The notes under the pieces: model-generated
The model's input: only the letters and a program-made list of their open reading frames with translations
The model's database searches: none
Told to the model about the DNA's origin: nothing
Assembly (NCBI GenBank): GCA_022825895.1
Contig: JAJDVX010000019.1
Span: 62,001 to 126,000, forward strand
DNA length: 64,000 nucleotides
DNA from: Chloroflexota bacterium
Lineage (GTDB): Bacteria > Chloroflexota > UBA11872
Direction of reading: 5' to 3'
Part shown: positions 34,119 to 42,526 of the stretch, piece by piece
Position numbering within the stretch: the stretch's first letter is position 1
Layout of the letters: each line of letters opens with the position of its first letter
Made by a program: the position numbers and the translations under genes

Positions 34119-34693
34119 GAGTCGAGCGGCCTCGGGGTCCACTCCGTTCGCAGCAACACGTAGACCGCCAGGTCGATCAGTTCGCCGTGACGTTCGAGGC
34201 ACCGACGCATGACCGCCTCGCGTTGCAGCCCCAGCTTCTCCAGCACCCGAATTGACGCAGCGTTTGGCGTATCCACGCGCGCCCAGACCTTGCCGAGCGG
34301 CGAGTCCAGGAACACGCGATCCACCACCGCGCGGACAGCCTCCGTCGCCAGGCCCTGGCCTCGAAGGTCAGGCCGCATGGCGTAGCCCAGTTCGGCTTGC
34401 GCGTGCTCCGGCTCGATATTCAGCCCAACCCAGCCCACCATCCGGCCATCGATCTCAATGGCCCAGGTCGGCTCGGTTGGCCAATGCGCCAGGAAGCGCC
34501 GGGCTACCCAGCGCTCCGCGTCACGTCGCTGGTACGGCTGCCGCGCCTCCGGTAGCAGCCGCATCCAGATGTCCTCGCAGGCCAAGCTGAAGACATCGTC
34601 CGCATCCTCCAGGCGCACGCGGCGCAGCGTCAGGCGGCGCGTGCGAATGGCCGCCGGCAGCTTGGCGACCTGGACGTCGTCAGCAACGCCCAT
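34115..34693 (-). CDS. GNAT acetyltransferase, RimJ/RimL type (second copy)
   Basis: 192 residues from the ATG at 34693 (a TTG at 34723 would add ten residues). Motifs are RTRRLTLRRVRLEDADDVF, the acetyl-CoA loop YAMRPDLRGQGLATEAVR and PNAASIRVLEKLGLQREA. It is translated ahead of the other acetyltransferase with a 4-base overlap. It is divergent from the peptide deformylase gene. A link between N-terminal deformylation and acetylation is possible but only a positional guess. Confidence 0.9.
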   Translation of the reverse strand: MGVADDVQVAKLPAAIRTRRLTLRRVRLEDADDVFSLACEDIWMRLLPEARQPYQRRDAERWVARRFLAHWPTEPTWAIEIDGRMVGWVGLNIEPEHAQAELGYAMRPDLRGQGLATEAVRAVVDRVFLDSPLGKVWARVDTPNAASIRVLEKLGLQREAVMRRCLERHGELIDLAVYVLLRTEWTPRPLDS

Positions 34694-34766
34694 TGGGTCG
34701 TCCCGAGCGCGGGAATCCTGCAAGCACCCGCACGTCTGACTGATCGGCGTTGGGCCGGGCCGCTGC

Positions 34767-34772
34767 TAGCAT
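34767..34772 (+). promoter_or_regulatory. Putative -10 box of a leaderless def transcript
   Basis: TAGCAT lies exactly six bases before the ATG of the peptide deformylase gene, and no Shine-Dalgarno is present. The same spacing of a TANNNT hexamer to the start codon is seen at moaD and vapC. Confidence 0.45.
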
Positions 34773-34778
34773 CGCGTC

Positions 34779-35312
34779 ATGCTCCGTCGAGTTCTCGAAC
34801 TCCCCGACCCCGTACTTCGAGAGGTCGCGGAACCGATTGCCAGTATCACGCCTGAAGTCGAAGCGCTGGTCGACGACATGTTCGCCACCATGCACGCCAA
34901 CCTGGGCATTGGGCTGGCCGCGCCCCAGGTCGGGGAACTCCTGCGGCTGGTCGTCATTGAACTCCCCCCCGATAAGAAGGACGCGCAGGCGGGCGTGCCC
35001 TACGTCCTGGTCAACCCCGAGGTGCGCCGGCTGGGCGAGCGCGAGGAAATGTCCGAGGGCTGCCTCTCGCTGCCGGGCTTCCGCGCCCCGGTGGAGCGGG
35101 CGCGTAGCGCGACCGTGACGTACACCGGAATCGACGGCCGGCCGGCCCGCCTTGACGCCCGGGGCCTGCTGGCGCAGGCCCTCCAGCACGAAATCGACCA
35201 CCTCAACGGCGTCCTGTTCATCGACCATCTGGACTCCCTCGCCGAACTCGAGCAGATACCTCCCGACGGCCTTAACTGGGTGCCTGCCGAGGACGACGAA
35301 GCCGAGTCGTAG
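34779..35312 (+). CDS. def: Peptide deformylase
   Basis: 177 residues. It removes the formyl group from nascent protein N-termini. All three metal-site motifs are complete: GIGLAAPQVG (43-52), EGCLSLPG with the metal Cys at 95, and QHEIDHLNG with metal His 137 and 141 and catalytic Glu 138. A short acidic tail follows. The start at 34779 is supported by the leaderless -10 box and by the usual N-terminal LELPDPVLRE. Confidence 0.96.
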   Translation: MLRRVLELPDPVLREVAEPIASITPEVEALVDDMFATMHANLGIGLAAPQVGELLRLVVIELPPDKKDAQAGVPYVLVNPEVRRLGEREEMSEGCLSLPGFRAPVERARSATVTYTGIDGRPARLDARGLLAQALQHEIDHLNGVLFIDHLDSLAELEQIPPDGLNWVPAEDDEAES

Positions 35313-35322
35313 AGGGTTTGGA

Positions 35323-35859
35323 CTAGCGCGAGACTTCGCGGATGAGGTGCCGCAATTCCGGCACCAGCAGGTCGCCCAGCGCCAGTTCCACCGCCGCCGT
35401 CGACCCCGGCGAGCACACCACCAGCCCCCGCCGGTACTTGCCGGCCACCGCTCGCGACAGAATCGACGCGGCGCCGATCTGGTCCCAGCTTGCCCGCCGG
35501 AACCACTCCCCGTAGCCGTCCAGCACCTTCTCCAGCATCGGCGTCACCGTGTCGACCGTGATGTCCCGGTCGCCCAGCCCCGTGCCGCCCGTGCAGAACA
35601 CGAACCGGCTTCCGGCATCGATGGCGGCGTCGACCGCCGCCCGAATGTCGTCGGCCTCGTTCCGGATCAGCGCCTCGTGGATGACCTCGTGCCCGCCGGA
35701 CGCGATAAGGGCGGTCGCCGTTCGACCCGAACGGTCCGTCCGCTCCGTTCGGCTGTCGCTGATCACGATCACGGCGCAGGGCACCGCGCCAATCCCCTCG
35801 GCTTCGTGCCGGTGCTCGCGCGTCGATGCGGATGCGTCGTGCCGATGGTCGTGACTCAC
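35323..35859 (-). CDS. Molybdopterin biosynthesis protein MogA/MoaB with His-rich N-terminus
   Basis: 178 residues. The MoCF domain is recognised by VIVISDSRT, CTGGTGLGDRDIT and VCSPGST; it adenylylates molybdopterin before molybdate insertion. The first 22 residues carry many histidines (SHDHRHDASASTREHRHEAEG), an unusual extension that could bind a metal such as nickel, zinc or copper. It is convergent with def and divergent from moaDE, forming a molybdopterin cluster. Confidence 0.92.
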   Translation of the reverse strand: MSHDHRHDASASTREHRHEAEGIGAVPCAVIVISDSRTERTDRSGRTATALIASGGHEVIHEALIRNEADDIRAAVDAAIDAGSRFVFCTGGTGLGDRDITVDTVTPMLEKVLDGYGEWFRRASWDQIGAASILSRAVAGKYRRGLVVCSPGSTAAVELALGDLLVPELRHLIREVSR

Positions 35860-35923
35860 GCGGCTCTCGCCTTGGCTAAAGGTCCGGGCCGGAAATCATA
35901 CCCAGCGGATTGGCCGCCGCTGG

Positions 35924-35929
35924 TAGGCT
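35924..35929 (+). promoter_or_regulatory. Putative -10 box of a leaderless moaDE transcript
   Basis: TAGGCT is six bases upstream of the moaD ATG with no Shine-Dalgarno in between, matching the arrangement at def and vapC. Confidence 0.42.
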
Positions 35930-35935
35930 CGAACA

Positions 35936-36235
35936 ATGGCCGGAAGCAAGCCCCCGCCGTCCGCATCGCCGCCCGTGGCGCCCGCCGCCATCAGCGTGCG
36001 TGTCCTGTTCTTCGCCTCGCTCGCCGACCTGATGGGCGAACGGCGGCGCAATCTGAACCTACCTGCCGGCTCCACCATTGCCGACGCCCTGCGCGACATG
36101 GCAACTGATGTGCCCGACCTGGCTGTCCGTGCCCCGCACGTGTCGTTCGCGGTCAACGAGGCCTTCGTGACCGCGGACGCCCCCTTGTCGGACGGCGACG
36201 AACTGGCCCTGATTCCCCCGGTATCCGGCGGATGA
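35936..36235 (+). CDS. moaD: Molybdopterin synthase small subunit
   Basis: 99 residues, ubiquitin-like fold (VRVLFFASLADLMG; LNLPAGSTIADAL) ending in the required Gly-Gly (PPVSGG), whose thiocarboxylate donates sulfur to the dithiolene of molybdopterin. The first 18 residues are a Pro/Ala-rich extension. Its stop overlaps the moaE start by four bases, so the two synthase subunits should be made together. Confidence 0.93.
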   Translation: MAGSKPPPSASPPVAPAAISVRVLFFASLADLMGERRRNLNLPAGSTIADALRDMATDVPDLAVRAPHVSFAVNEAFVTADAPLSDGDELALIPPVSGG

Positions 36236-36663
36236 TTGTCGAACTCACCTCCGACCCCATCGACGTTCCGCGGCTGATAGCCCACGTCAACCAACCGTCC
36301 AACGGCGGTATCTGCACGTTCCTGGGCGTCGTGCGCGACAACGCCGAGGGCCGCCCGGTCGTCAAGCTCGGCTACGAGGCCTACGAATCAATGGCAGTCG
36401 CCCAGATGCGCACGATCGTGGAAGACGCCATGCAGCGCTGGAATCTTGACGCCGTGGCGCTGTCCCACCGCACCGGCGAATTGCAGATCGGCGAGGCCAG
36501 CGTCGCCATCGCCGTCGGCGCCCCCCACCGCGCCGAGGCCTTCGAGGCCTGCCGCTACATCATCGATACGCTTAAAACCCGCGTCCCCATCTGGAAGAAA
36601 GAGTTCTTCAGGGACGGGGCCGTGTGGGTCGAACCTGTCTCTTCTCAGCCATCCGCGCAGTAA
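36232..36663 (+). CDS. moaE: Molybdopterin synthase catalytic subunit
   Basis: 143 residues. Motifs are GGICTFLGVVRDN, LSHRTGELQIGE, PHRAEAFEACRYIIDTLK and the catalytic Lys region VPIWKKEFF. It converts cPMP to molybdopterin together with MoaD. The Mo-hydroxylase at the left end of the window is a likely user of the cofactor. The gene converges on the toxin-antitoxin pair. Confidence 0.95.
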   Translation: MIVELTSDPIDVPRLIAHVNQPSNGGICTFLGVVRDNAEGRPVVKLGYEAYESMAVAQMRTIVEDAMQRWNLDAVALSHRTGELQIGEASVAIAVGAPHRAEAFEACRYIIDTLKTRVPIWKKEFFRDGAVWVEPVSSQPSAQ

Positions 36664-36684
36664 TCCGAGTTCCGCCACTCTGAG

Positions 36685-36909
36685 TCAGCCGTGGCGTTCA
36701 CGACCTTCGCGGACCGTGGCGACAATCTCAGCCGTCGTCACACCCAGGTCAACCCCCTCAACGTCCAGCGAGGATCGCCGGGGAGTGTCCGGCCGCAAAA
36801 CAAACAACTGTCCGCCCCTGCGTCGAATAACGACCGCACCGTCCTGCTGGGCAATGTCCAACACGGAGGCGAGGTTTTGTCGGGCTTCAGAGTAGGTAAA
36901 GACTTTCAT
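36685..36909 (-). CDS. Phd/YefM-type antitoxin
   Basis: 74 residues. The N-terminus KVFTYSEARQNLASVLDIAQ, followed by AVVIRRRGGQLFVLRP, is the DNA-binding Phd/YefM fold. The C-terminal part, rich in Asp/Glu and Arg, would wrap and inhibit the toxin. Its ATG overlaps the stop of the PIN toxin gene. In this pair the antitoxin is the second gene, the reverse of the usual order. No separate promoter for it is apparent. Confidence 0.85.
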   Translation of the reverse strand: MKVFTYSEARQNLASVLDIAQQDGAVVIRRRGGQLFVLRPDTPRRSSLDVEGVDLGVTTAEIVATVREGRERHG

Positions 36910-37304
36910 GGTTGAATCTCCAGAACGTCCACGTTGGCATCTTGCGCTGCCGAGGCGAGCTTGGCGTCGAGGGTGAGTAGAGGACAGCGCATTCGCTGCG
37001 CGCAGGCCAGAACATAGGCGTCGTAGGCATAGATTCCCAACTGATCCGACAACTCCAGCGATCGGTGTAACTCAACATCGACAAACCGGAATACCATCTC
37101 CTGGTAGCGGCCCACAGCTTGCTTAGCCTGGCTCAAGGTAATTCGGCGCCGGCGGAGCATCGCGGAGAATGCGTTTCCCACCTCCCAATGCATTGATGCC
37201 GGCGCGAAAAGCTCGGCACTGATCGTCCGATCAAGGATTGCCGCACGTTGGGGCTCGTTCGCGATCACGGCGATAACCGCTGAAGTATCAACGACAATGT
37301 TCAT
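36906..37304 (-). CDS. VapC-type PIN-domain toxin
   Basis: 132 residues from the ATG at 37304. The PIN nuclease acidic residues are visible in VVDTSAVIAVI (Asp 6), the Glu in SMHWEVGNAFSA, YAYDAYVLACA and LLTLDAKLA. PIN toxins cleave tRNA or rRNA to stop growth. It precedes its antitoxin gene, with overlapping stop and start. The start codon is directly preceded by a 12-base palindrome and a -10-like TACAAT, so a leaderless mRNA is likely. Confidence 0.9.
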   Translation of the reverse strand: MNIVVDTSAVIAVIANEPQRAAILDRTISAELFAPASMHWEVGNAFSAMLRRRRITLSQAKQAVGRYQEMVFRFVDVELHRSLELSDQLGIYAYDAYVLACAQRMRCPLLTLDAKLASAAQDANVDVLEIQP

Positions 37305-37317
37305 GGTACAATTGTAC
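37305..37317 (-). promoter_or_regulatory. Leaderless promoter and palindromic operator of the toxin-antitoxin pair
   Basis: GTACAATTGTAC (37306-37317) is a perfect 12-base palindrome. Read on the minus strand it contains TACAAT, which ends six bases before the toxin ATG. Binding of the Phd-type antitoxin or the TA complex to this palindrome would block the -10, giving simple autoregulation. Confidence 0.55.
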
Positions 37318-37396
37318 AACTAGCAGGCGGTGGGCGCACCAGATCACGTCCCCACCTGCAACTGTAGGCTTGCCTGATTCGGAATTGCCGACCGAT

Positions 37397-39208
37397 CTAG
37401 CCCACATCCTCCGGCGGCTCATACCCCAACCGGGCTGCTTCCTCGTAGGCAGCCTGCGCTTCGTCGGCGCGGCCCAGTTCGTCCAGAATCTGCCCGCGTG
37501 TGTAGTGCGCGATTCCCAGGTCCGGATTCGCTGCCACCGCCGCCTCGATGTCCTCCAGCGCCAGGTCCAGGTCGCCCGACAACATCCGCGCGTCGGCCCG
37601 GTTGTTCAGGGTCACGGCATCGCCAGGCCGTAGCGCCAGCGACCGGTCGTAGTCGGCGATCGCCTCCTCGAAGCGCTCGGCCTGGTGGTGTAGCAGGGCC
37701 CGTGTCGCATAGGTGGCGGCACTCTCCGGATTGATCTCGATGGCGGCGGCCAGGTCCGCCAGCGCACCGGTTTCGTCGCCCAGGGACATCCGAATGCTGG
37801 AGCGCACTTCGTAGGCCAGGGGCAGCCCGGGCTCATCCTCGATCAGCGCGCTCACGACCGCCAGGGCGTCGTCAAGTCGATCCACGAACCGCAGCACGTC
37901 GGCATAGAGCAGCCGCACGCCCACCCGCTCGGGCGCCGCTTCGACGGCGCGCTCCAGGTCCGCCAGCGCCGGCTCGATGTCTTCGAGATTGAGATGCAGA
38001 CGTGCCCGTTCTGCCAGGTAGTCGGGGTTGTCGACGTCAATGTCCAGCGCGCGTGTCAGGGCCTCGATGGCGCCCGCCGCGTCACCCTGCGCGTTGAGCG
38101 CCTGTGCCTGCCCGGCATGGGCAAGCGGATTGAGCGGGTCGATGCGCGCTGCCGCTTCGTAGTCCTCGGCGGCGCCTGCCGCGTCGCCCAGGGCCAGGCG
38201 TATTTCGCCTCTCGTGAACAGCGACGGCAGGAACTCAGGGGCAATATCCACGGCGTGTGTGGCCTCCGCCAGCGCTCGCTCCAGGTCCCCATTGGCCTGC
38301 AACGTCAGTGCAAGAACGAGCGCCGGCCGCGGATCATCGGGCGCGGCGTCCTTCGCCCGTTCCAGGTCCTCGATGGCGGCATCAACAGCGTCCATCGCCA
38401 GGTGCAGTCTCGACCGTTCGATCAGGTAGCCGACGTTGCCGCCATCGATGTCGATCGCCCGTGTATAGGCGTCGATGGCGCCCTGCAGGTCGTCCTGGGC
38501 GACAAGCGTCCGGCCGTGACCGAAGTGCGCCGCGGCGTTGAGAGGTTCTATCCGAATGGCCGCTCGGTAGTCTTCGGCGGCCGCGGAGGCATCGCCGAGC
38601 GCCATGTGAATGTCGGCGCGCGTGATCAAGGCCGGCAGAGACTCCGGTGCGAGCTCGACGGCCCGGCTGGCTTCGGCCAGCGCAGTCTCCAGGTCGCCGG
38701 CAAACTGTGCCGCCAGCGCCATTCCCATCAGGGGGCGCGGATCTTCAGGGGCGGCCGCGGCTACCAACTCGAAAGCCTTGCGTGCCTCATCCAGATCGCC
38801 GGCCTGTAGAAGCTCCAACGCCCGCTCCAGGTCGGCCTGGATCGACACCGGCGTTGCAGCCGCGCCCGGAGCGCTTGGTGGCGGGGCAAAGTCGGGCGGC
38901 GCTGTAATCACAGGGCTGGCGGTTGGGGTGGATGTGACGCGTCCGATGGGTCCGCCGGCTCGCAGGTCCACCGTCGGCAGCCTGGCCGGCCCTGCCGTCG
39001 TTGGCGCTGCCGTCGGACTGGGCGGCGCCGCGGTTGGCGTTGTCGCCTCAGCCGTCGGTGAAGCGGTGGATCCCGCTACCGTGGCAGGCGGCGGCTCGGA
39101 CGCTGCCTCGCCGCAGGCCAGAGCCGCCGACGCCAGGGCCGCTCCCGCGAGCAATTGCCCAAGGGCGCCCCATCGGCGCCGCGCACGGTCTGTCGTCCGA
39201 CCGGTCAC
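37397..39208 (-). CDS. TPR-repeat lipoprotein
   Basis: 603 residues. The GTG at 39208 overlaps the upstream stop (GTGA) and starts a signal peptide ending in a lipobox (ASAALACGE). A Pro/Thr/Ala-rich linker of about 90 residues follows. Then come about a dozen tetratricopeptide repeats (for example ADLERALELLQAGDLDEARKAF and NNRADARMLSGDLDLALED). It probably acts as an extracytoplasmic protein-interaction scaffold. Translational coupling to the corrinoid-activating protein is unexplained. Confidence 0.85.
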   Translation of the reverse strand: MTGRTTDRARRRWGALGQLLAGAALASAALACGEAASEPPPATVAGSTASPTAEATTPTAAPPSPTAAPTTAGPARLPTVDLRAGGPIGRVTSTPTASPVITAPPDFAPPPSAPGAAATPVSIQADLERALELLQAGDLDEARKAFELVAAAAPEDPRPLMGMALAAQFAGDLETALAEASRAVELAPESLPALITRADIHMALGDASAAAEDYRAAIRIEPLNAAAHFGHGRTLVAQDDLQGAIDAYTRAIDIDGGNVGYLIERSRLHLAMDAVDAAIEDLERAKDAAPDDPRPALVLALTLQANGDLERALAEATHAVDIAPEFLPSLFTRGEIRLALGDAAGAAEDYEAAARIDPLNPLAHAGQAQALNAQGDAAGAIEALTRALDIDVDNPDYLAERARLHLNLEDIEPALADLERAVEAAPERVGVRLLYADVLRFVDRLDDALAVVSALIEDEPGLPLAYEVRSSIRMSLGDETGALADLAAAIEINPESAATYATRALLHHQAERFEEAIADYDRSLALRPGDAVTLNNRADARMLSGDLDLALEDIEAAVAANPDLGIAHYTRGQILDELGRADEAQAAYEEAARLGYEPPEDVG

Positions 39209-41058
39209 AGTGCCGCCGGAAAGCCCATCGCCAACGCGAATTCGTCCTGAAAGTCCGGGACCGCCGAGAGCTCCACGTACGACACCCGAGCCGGCAGGTC
39301 CATGGCCCGCACGCGCGCCGTCAGCGACAGCAGGCACATCCGCGCCCCATGCCCCGCGGCGTTGCCGACCGCGCGGATGGACTCAGGGCCGACGTCCGGC
39401 ACCAGGCCGATCGCGATGGCCCCGGCCGGATCGATGTAGCTCCCGAATGCGCCCGCCAGGATCACCTCGTCCAGGTCATCGGCCGTGAGGCCCGCGTGGG
39501 CCATCAGGACGTTCACGCCGCACCGGATGCTTCCCTTGGCCAATTGCAACTGCCGGATGTCCTGCGCGTGCAGCTTGATTGCTGAATCGGGGTCATCGGC
39601 CGAGCCGTGCAGCACGATGGCGCCGCCCGTCTGATCCGGGATGATTCGCTCTGCCAGCGCCGGCGCGGCCTGCTCGGCCTCCTCTCGCCACAGCAATCGA
39701 CCGCTCGGCGTCACCAGGCCGGTGCGAACCAGTTCCGCCACGGCATCCACCAGCCCCGACCCACAGATGCCCGTTGGCTCGGCGTCGCCGATGGCGTCCA
39801 CTTCAACCGCGTCGTCCAGGATTCGAACGCGCTCGATCGCGCCGGGCGCCGCCCGCATTCCTTGCGAAATCTCGGCTCCCTCGAACGCCGGGCCGGCGGG
39901 CGCCGCCGTGGCAAACAATTCCCGGCCCTTCTGCAGAACAATTTCGCCGTTCGTGCCCACGTCGATCGCCAGCACGTTGCCGCGCCGCCGCCCCAGGTTC
40001 GCGCTCAGCATCATGCCCACGATGTCGCCGCCCACGTAGCTGGCCACATTGGGCGATACCCACACCGCGGCAGACGGCAATACGTCCAGCCCAACCTCGG
40101 CCGCCGTGGCGGTGATGGGATCGACCATCGTCGGCACGAACGGCGAATACGAGATACGCGACGGGTCCGCGCCAATCAGCAGGTGCTCCATCACCGTGTT
40201 GCCGACAAACGTGAGTTCGTATACCTCGTCTCGCGCTACGCCGCTGGCTTCCAGGCACCGCTCGATGATGTCGTTGACCGTCGACAGGACCGCCTGCGTC
40301 AGACGCTCCACCCATTCCGGCCCGCGCATCGTCACGCTCATCCGGCTAATCACGTCGCCGCCGTAGATGTGCTGCCCGTTCAGGCCCGACGCCACGGCTA
40401 CTTCTTCACCCGTCACCAGGTTCATCAGCGCACCCACGACCGTCGTGGTGCCGATGTCGAATGCCAGCCCGAATCCGCGCTCGGTCGTGTCGCCCGGTTC
40501 CACCGACACGATGCGGTTTCCCGCTATCACGACGGTGATTCCCTTGTCGATGTCTTCGCCGATAGCCGCCAATCGCCGCAAGGCCTCCAGCGACGGATCC
40601 AGGTCGCCCGCCACCGCCGCCAGTTCGTCCTGGATTCGCGACCAGTCGGCGCTCTGATCGTGCAGCGTGGGCTCGGCCGGCATTACATAAATCTTCTGCA
40701 CGTCCGGATCCAGCCGAATCCGGCCCAGTCCCGAACTCTCCACCACCCGAACCGCGCGTACCCCCACCGGATGCGTATAGACCGCGCCCTCCACCAGCGG
40801 GTGCTGGCACGCCAGCCGCCAGCCGTGCGCCAGTTGCTGGTCCGATAGTCGTCGGCGGTCGTGCGCGTTCGGCAGCGGCGGCTCGGTATCGCGAATCAAC
40901 ACCCGGCAGGTGCCGCACGAGCCCTTGCCCGAGCAGACCGTCTCCACCGGAATGTCGTTGGCCTGCGCCGCGTCCAGGATCGTGACGCCCTCGGACGCGG
41001 TGATCTCGCGGTCCTCGGGCAAAAAGCGCGAACGCACGATTGGGTCGGCGTCGATCAA
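39205..41058 (-). CDS. RamA/RACE-type ferredoxin-ATPase that reactivates corrinoid proteins
   Basis: 617 residues. The N-terminal [2Fe-2S] domain has Cys 42, 48, 51 and 84 ([17 protein letters not shown]). A linker leads to an ASKHA-type ATPase ([45 protein letters not shown]), the DUF4445 layout. Such proteins use ATP to reduce inactive Co(II) corrinoid to Co(I) in methyltransferase systems. The MtaA-like methyltransferase at 56.5 kb is a plausible partner. The start is TTG at 41058 or GTG at 41037. It is divergent from nuoB. Confidence 0.9.
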   Translation of the reverse strand: MIDADPIVRSRFLPEDREITASEGVTILDAAQANDIPVETVCSGKGSCGTCRVLIRDTEPPLPNAHDRRRLSDQQLAHGWRLACQHPLVEGAVYTHPVGVRAVRVVESSGLGRIRLDPDVQKIYVMPAEPTLHDQSADWSRIQDELAAVAGDLDPSLEALRRLAAIGEDIDKGITVVIAGNRIVSVEPGDTTERGFGLAFDIGTTTVVGALMNLVTGEEVAVASGLNGQHIYGGDVISRMSVTMRGPEWVERLTQAVLSTVNDIIERCLEASGVARDEVYELTFVGNTVMEHLLIGADPSRISYSPFVPTMVDPITATAAEVGLDVLPSAAVWVSPNVASYVGGDIVGMMLSANLGRRRGNVLAIDVGTNGEIVLQKGRELFATAAPAGPAFEGAEISQGMRAAPGAIERVRILDDAVEVDAIGDAEPTGICGSGLVDAVAELVRTGLVTPSGRLLWREEAEQAAPALAERIIPDQTGGAIVLHGSADDPDSAIKLHAQDIRQLQLAKGSIRCGVNVLMAHAGLTADDLDEVILAGAFGSYIDPAGAIAIGLVPDVGPESIRAVGNAAGHGARMCLLSLTARVRAMDLPARVSYVELSAVPDFQDEFALAMGFPAAL

Positions 41059-41144
41059 GGCAACCCGCCGCGGCGGCGCAGGTAAATGGTGGGCCTGATC
41101 TTCGCATGCCCGCGGCCCTGACCGATGCCGACGGGGCAGATGGG

Positions 41145-41150
41145 TACAAT
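41145..41150 (+). promoter_or_regulatory. Putative -10 box for nuoB
   Basis: TACAAT (5 of 6 to the consensus) lies 37 bases before the nuoB ATG, with AGGAG at 41173-41177 as the ribosome binding site. No clear -35 is found 16-18 bases upstream. Confidence 0.35.
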
Positions 41151-41186
41151 GAACCGTCCACGCATCGGACCCAGGAGCAGCACGCC

Positions 41187-41813
41187 ATGGCGGACGCCCC
41201 GGATCAGGGCGGAGAACACCGGCACGACTTCGGTCTCGACCAGATTCCGCTGGGCCACCAGCCCTGGGGACGCGCCGAACTGGAGCTTGGCGAGGACACC
41301 ATTCCGCTCGTCCAGGCCACCAATATCGTTGGCGGGCTCGACATCCTTACGACGACCGTGGACAAGCTCTTCACCTGGTGCCAGTCCAATTCGCTCTGGG
41401 CCATGGGCTTTGGCCTCGCCTGCTGCGCCATCGAGATGATGGCCAGCGCCGCGCCCCACTACGACCTGGACCGCTTCGGCACCGTGTTTCGAGCCTCGCC
41501 GCGCCAGTCCGACGTGATGGTCGTGTCCGGCACCGTCACCAACAAGATGGCCCCGGTCGTCAAGCGCCTCTACGACCAGATGCCCGACCCGAAGTGGGTG
41601 ATTGCCATGGGCGCCTGCGCCACTTGCGGCGGACCCTTCCGCAGCTATAGCACGCTGCAGGGTGTCGACCGCGTCGTTCCGGTTGACATTTACATCGCCG
41701 GCTGCCCGCCGCGACCCGAGGCCCTGATCGACGGCATCATGGCCCTCCAGCGCAAGATCAACAGCGACGGCATCATGGGCACCGGGCGCAAGACGGAGCC
41801 GGTTCAGGCCTGA
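41187..41813 (+). CDS. nuoB: NADH-quinone oxidoreductase subunit B
   Basis: 208 residues. Cluster N2 ligands are present: the Cys pair in [10 protein letters not shown] (79-80), [10 protein letters not shown] (144) and [12 protein letters not shown] (173). It links the hydrophilic arm of complex I to the quinone site. The N-terminus carries about 40 extra polar residues. No other nuo gene is near it, so this is either a solitary copy or one split from the main operon. Start chosen by the AGGAG ten bases upstream. Confidence 0.92.
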   Translation: MADAPDQGGEHRHDFGLDQIPLGHQPWGRAELELGEDTIPLVQATNIVGGLDILTTTVDKLFTWCQSNSLWAMGFGLACCAIEMMASAAPHYDLDRFGTVFRASPRQSDVMVVSGTVTNKMAPVVKRLYDQMPDPKWVIAMGACATCGGPFRSYSTLQGVDRVVPVDIYIAGCPPRPEALIDGIMALQRKINSDGIMGTGRKTEPVQA

Positions 41814-41839
41814 CACCTCCCGCCAGCGGGGCCCAAGCC

Positions 41840-42526
41840 TTGAATTCGAAACGCCTGCGCGTCGAGCTTCATTCGCATACGCACGCGTCTCCCGACTCGC
41901 GCCTGTCTGCCGAGACCATCACCCGCGTCAACCGCGAGTGCGGCATCGACGTGGTGGCCGTTACTGATCACAACACCATGGACGGCGCCTTCGAGATGGC
42001 CGAACGTCTTCCCTTCCCCGTAATCCTCGGCGAAGAAATCAAGAGCACCGAAGGCGACATCATCGGCCTCTTTCTCTCGCACGAAATTCCTCGCGACATG
42101 TCGCCGGCCGAAACCGTGGCCGCCATTCGCGAACAGAATGGCATCGTGCTGGTTCCCCATCCGTTCGACGGCCTGCGGCGCTCGGCCCTGGGGCGCGCCG
42201 CCGTCGATTCCATCGTCGGCGACATCGACATCCTCGAGGTCTTCAACGGACGCACCCTGCTGCGCCGCGACAACGACGCGGCCGACCGCTACGCGGATGA
42301 GCACGGCCTGATCAAGTCCGTCGGCTCCGACTCGCACCTCGCCGCCGAGATCGGCCACTGCTGCCAGTCCATGCGCCCCTGGGACGACCCGCAGGACTTC
42401 CTGGCCTCGCTGCGTGAGGCCGAGCTGCACGCTTCGCTGGCCCCCGCCTGGGTCCATCTCGGGAGCTCCCTGCACGCCTACCTGACCAAATTCGAGCGAC
42501 GCTTCCGCCGTCTGACAGGCGCTTGA
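41840..42526 (+). CDS. PHP-domain metal-dependent phosphoesterase
   Basis: 228 residues. PHP metal ligands appear in order: VELHSHTHASPDS, VTDHNTMDGA, GEEIKS, VPHPFDGLRR and VGSDSHLAAE. Related proteins hydrolyse nucleoside 3',5'-bisphosphates, histidinol phosphate or RNA ends; no closer assignment is possible. The start is a TTG at 41840 without a strong ribosome binding site. Its stop overlaps the start of the next gene (TTGA). Confidence 0.88.
   Translation: MNSKRLRVELHSHTHASPDSRLSAETITRVNRECGIDVVAVTDHNTMDGAFEMAERLPFPVILGEEIKSTEGDIIGLFLSHEIPRDMSPAETVAAIREQNGIVLVPHPFDGLRRSALGRAAVDSIVGDIDILEVFNGRTLLRRDNDAADRYADEHGLIKSVGSDSHLAAEIGHCCQSMRPWDDPQDFLASLREAELHASLAPAWVHLGSSLHAYLTKFERRFRRLTGA

Noticed and set aside
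37318..37396. Imperfect hairpin GCAGG...CCCAC-CTGC as terminator of the TPR or VapC genes
   Set aside because: The stem has a bulge and lacks a T run; also it lies upstream of the vapC start, so it cannot terminate that gene.
41055..41816. 253-codon minus-strand frame opposite nuoB
   Set aside because: nuoB has all its cluster motifs on the plus strand; the antisense frame has none.
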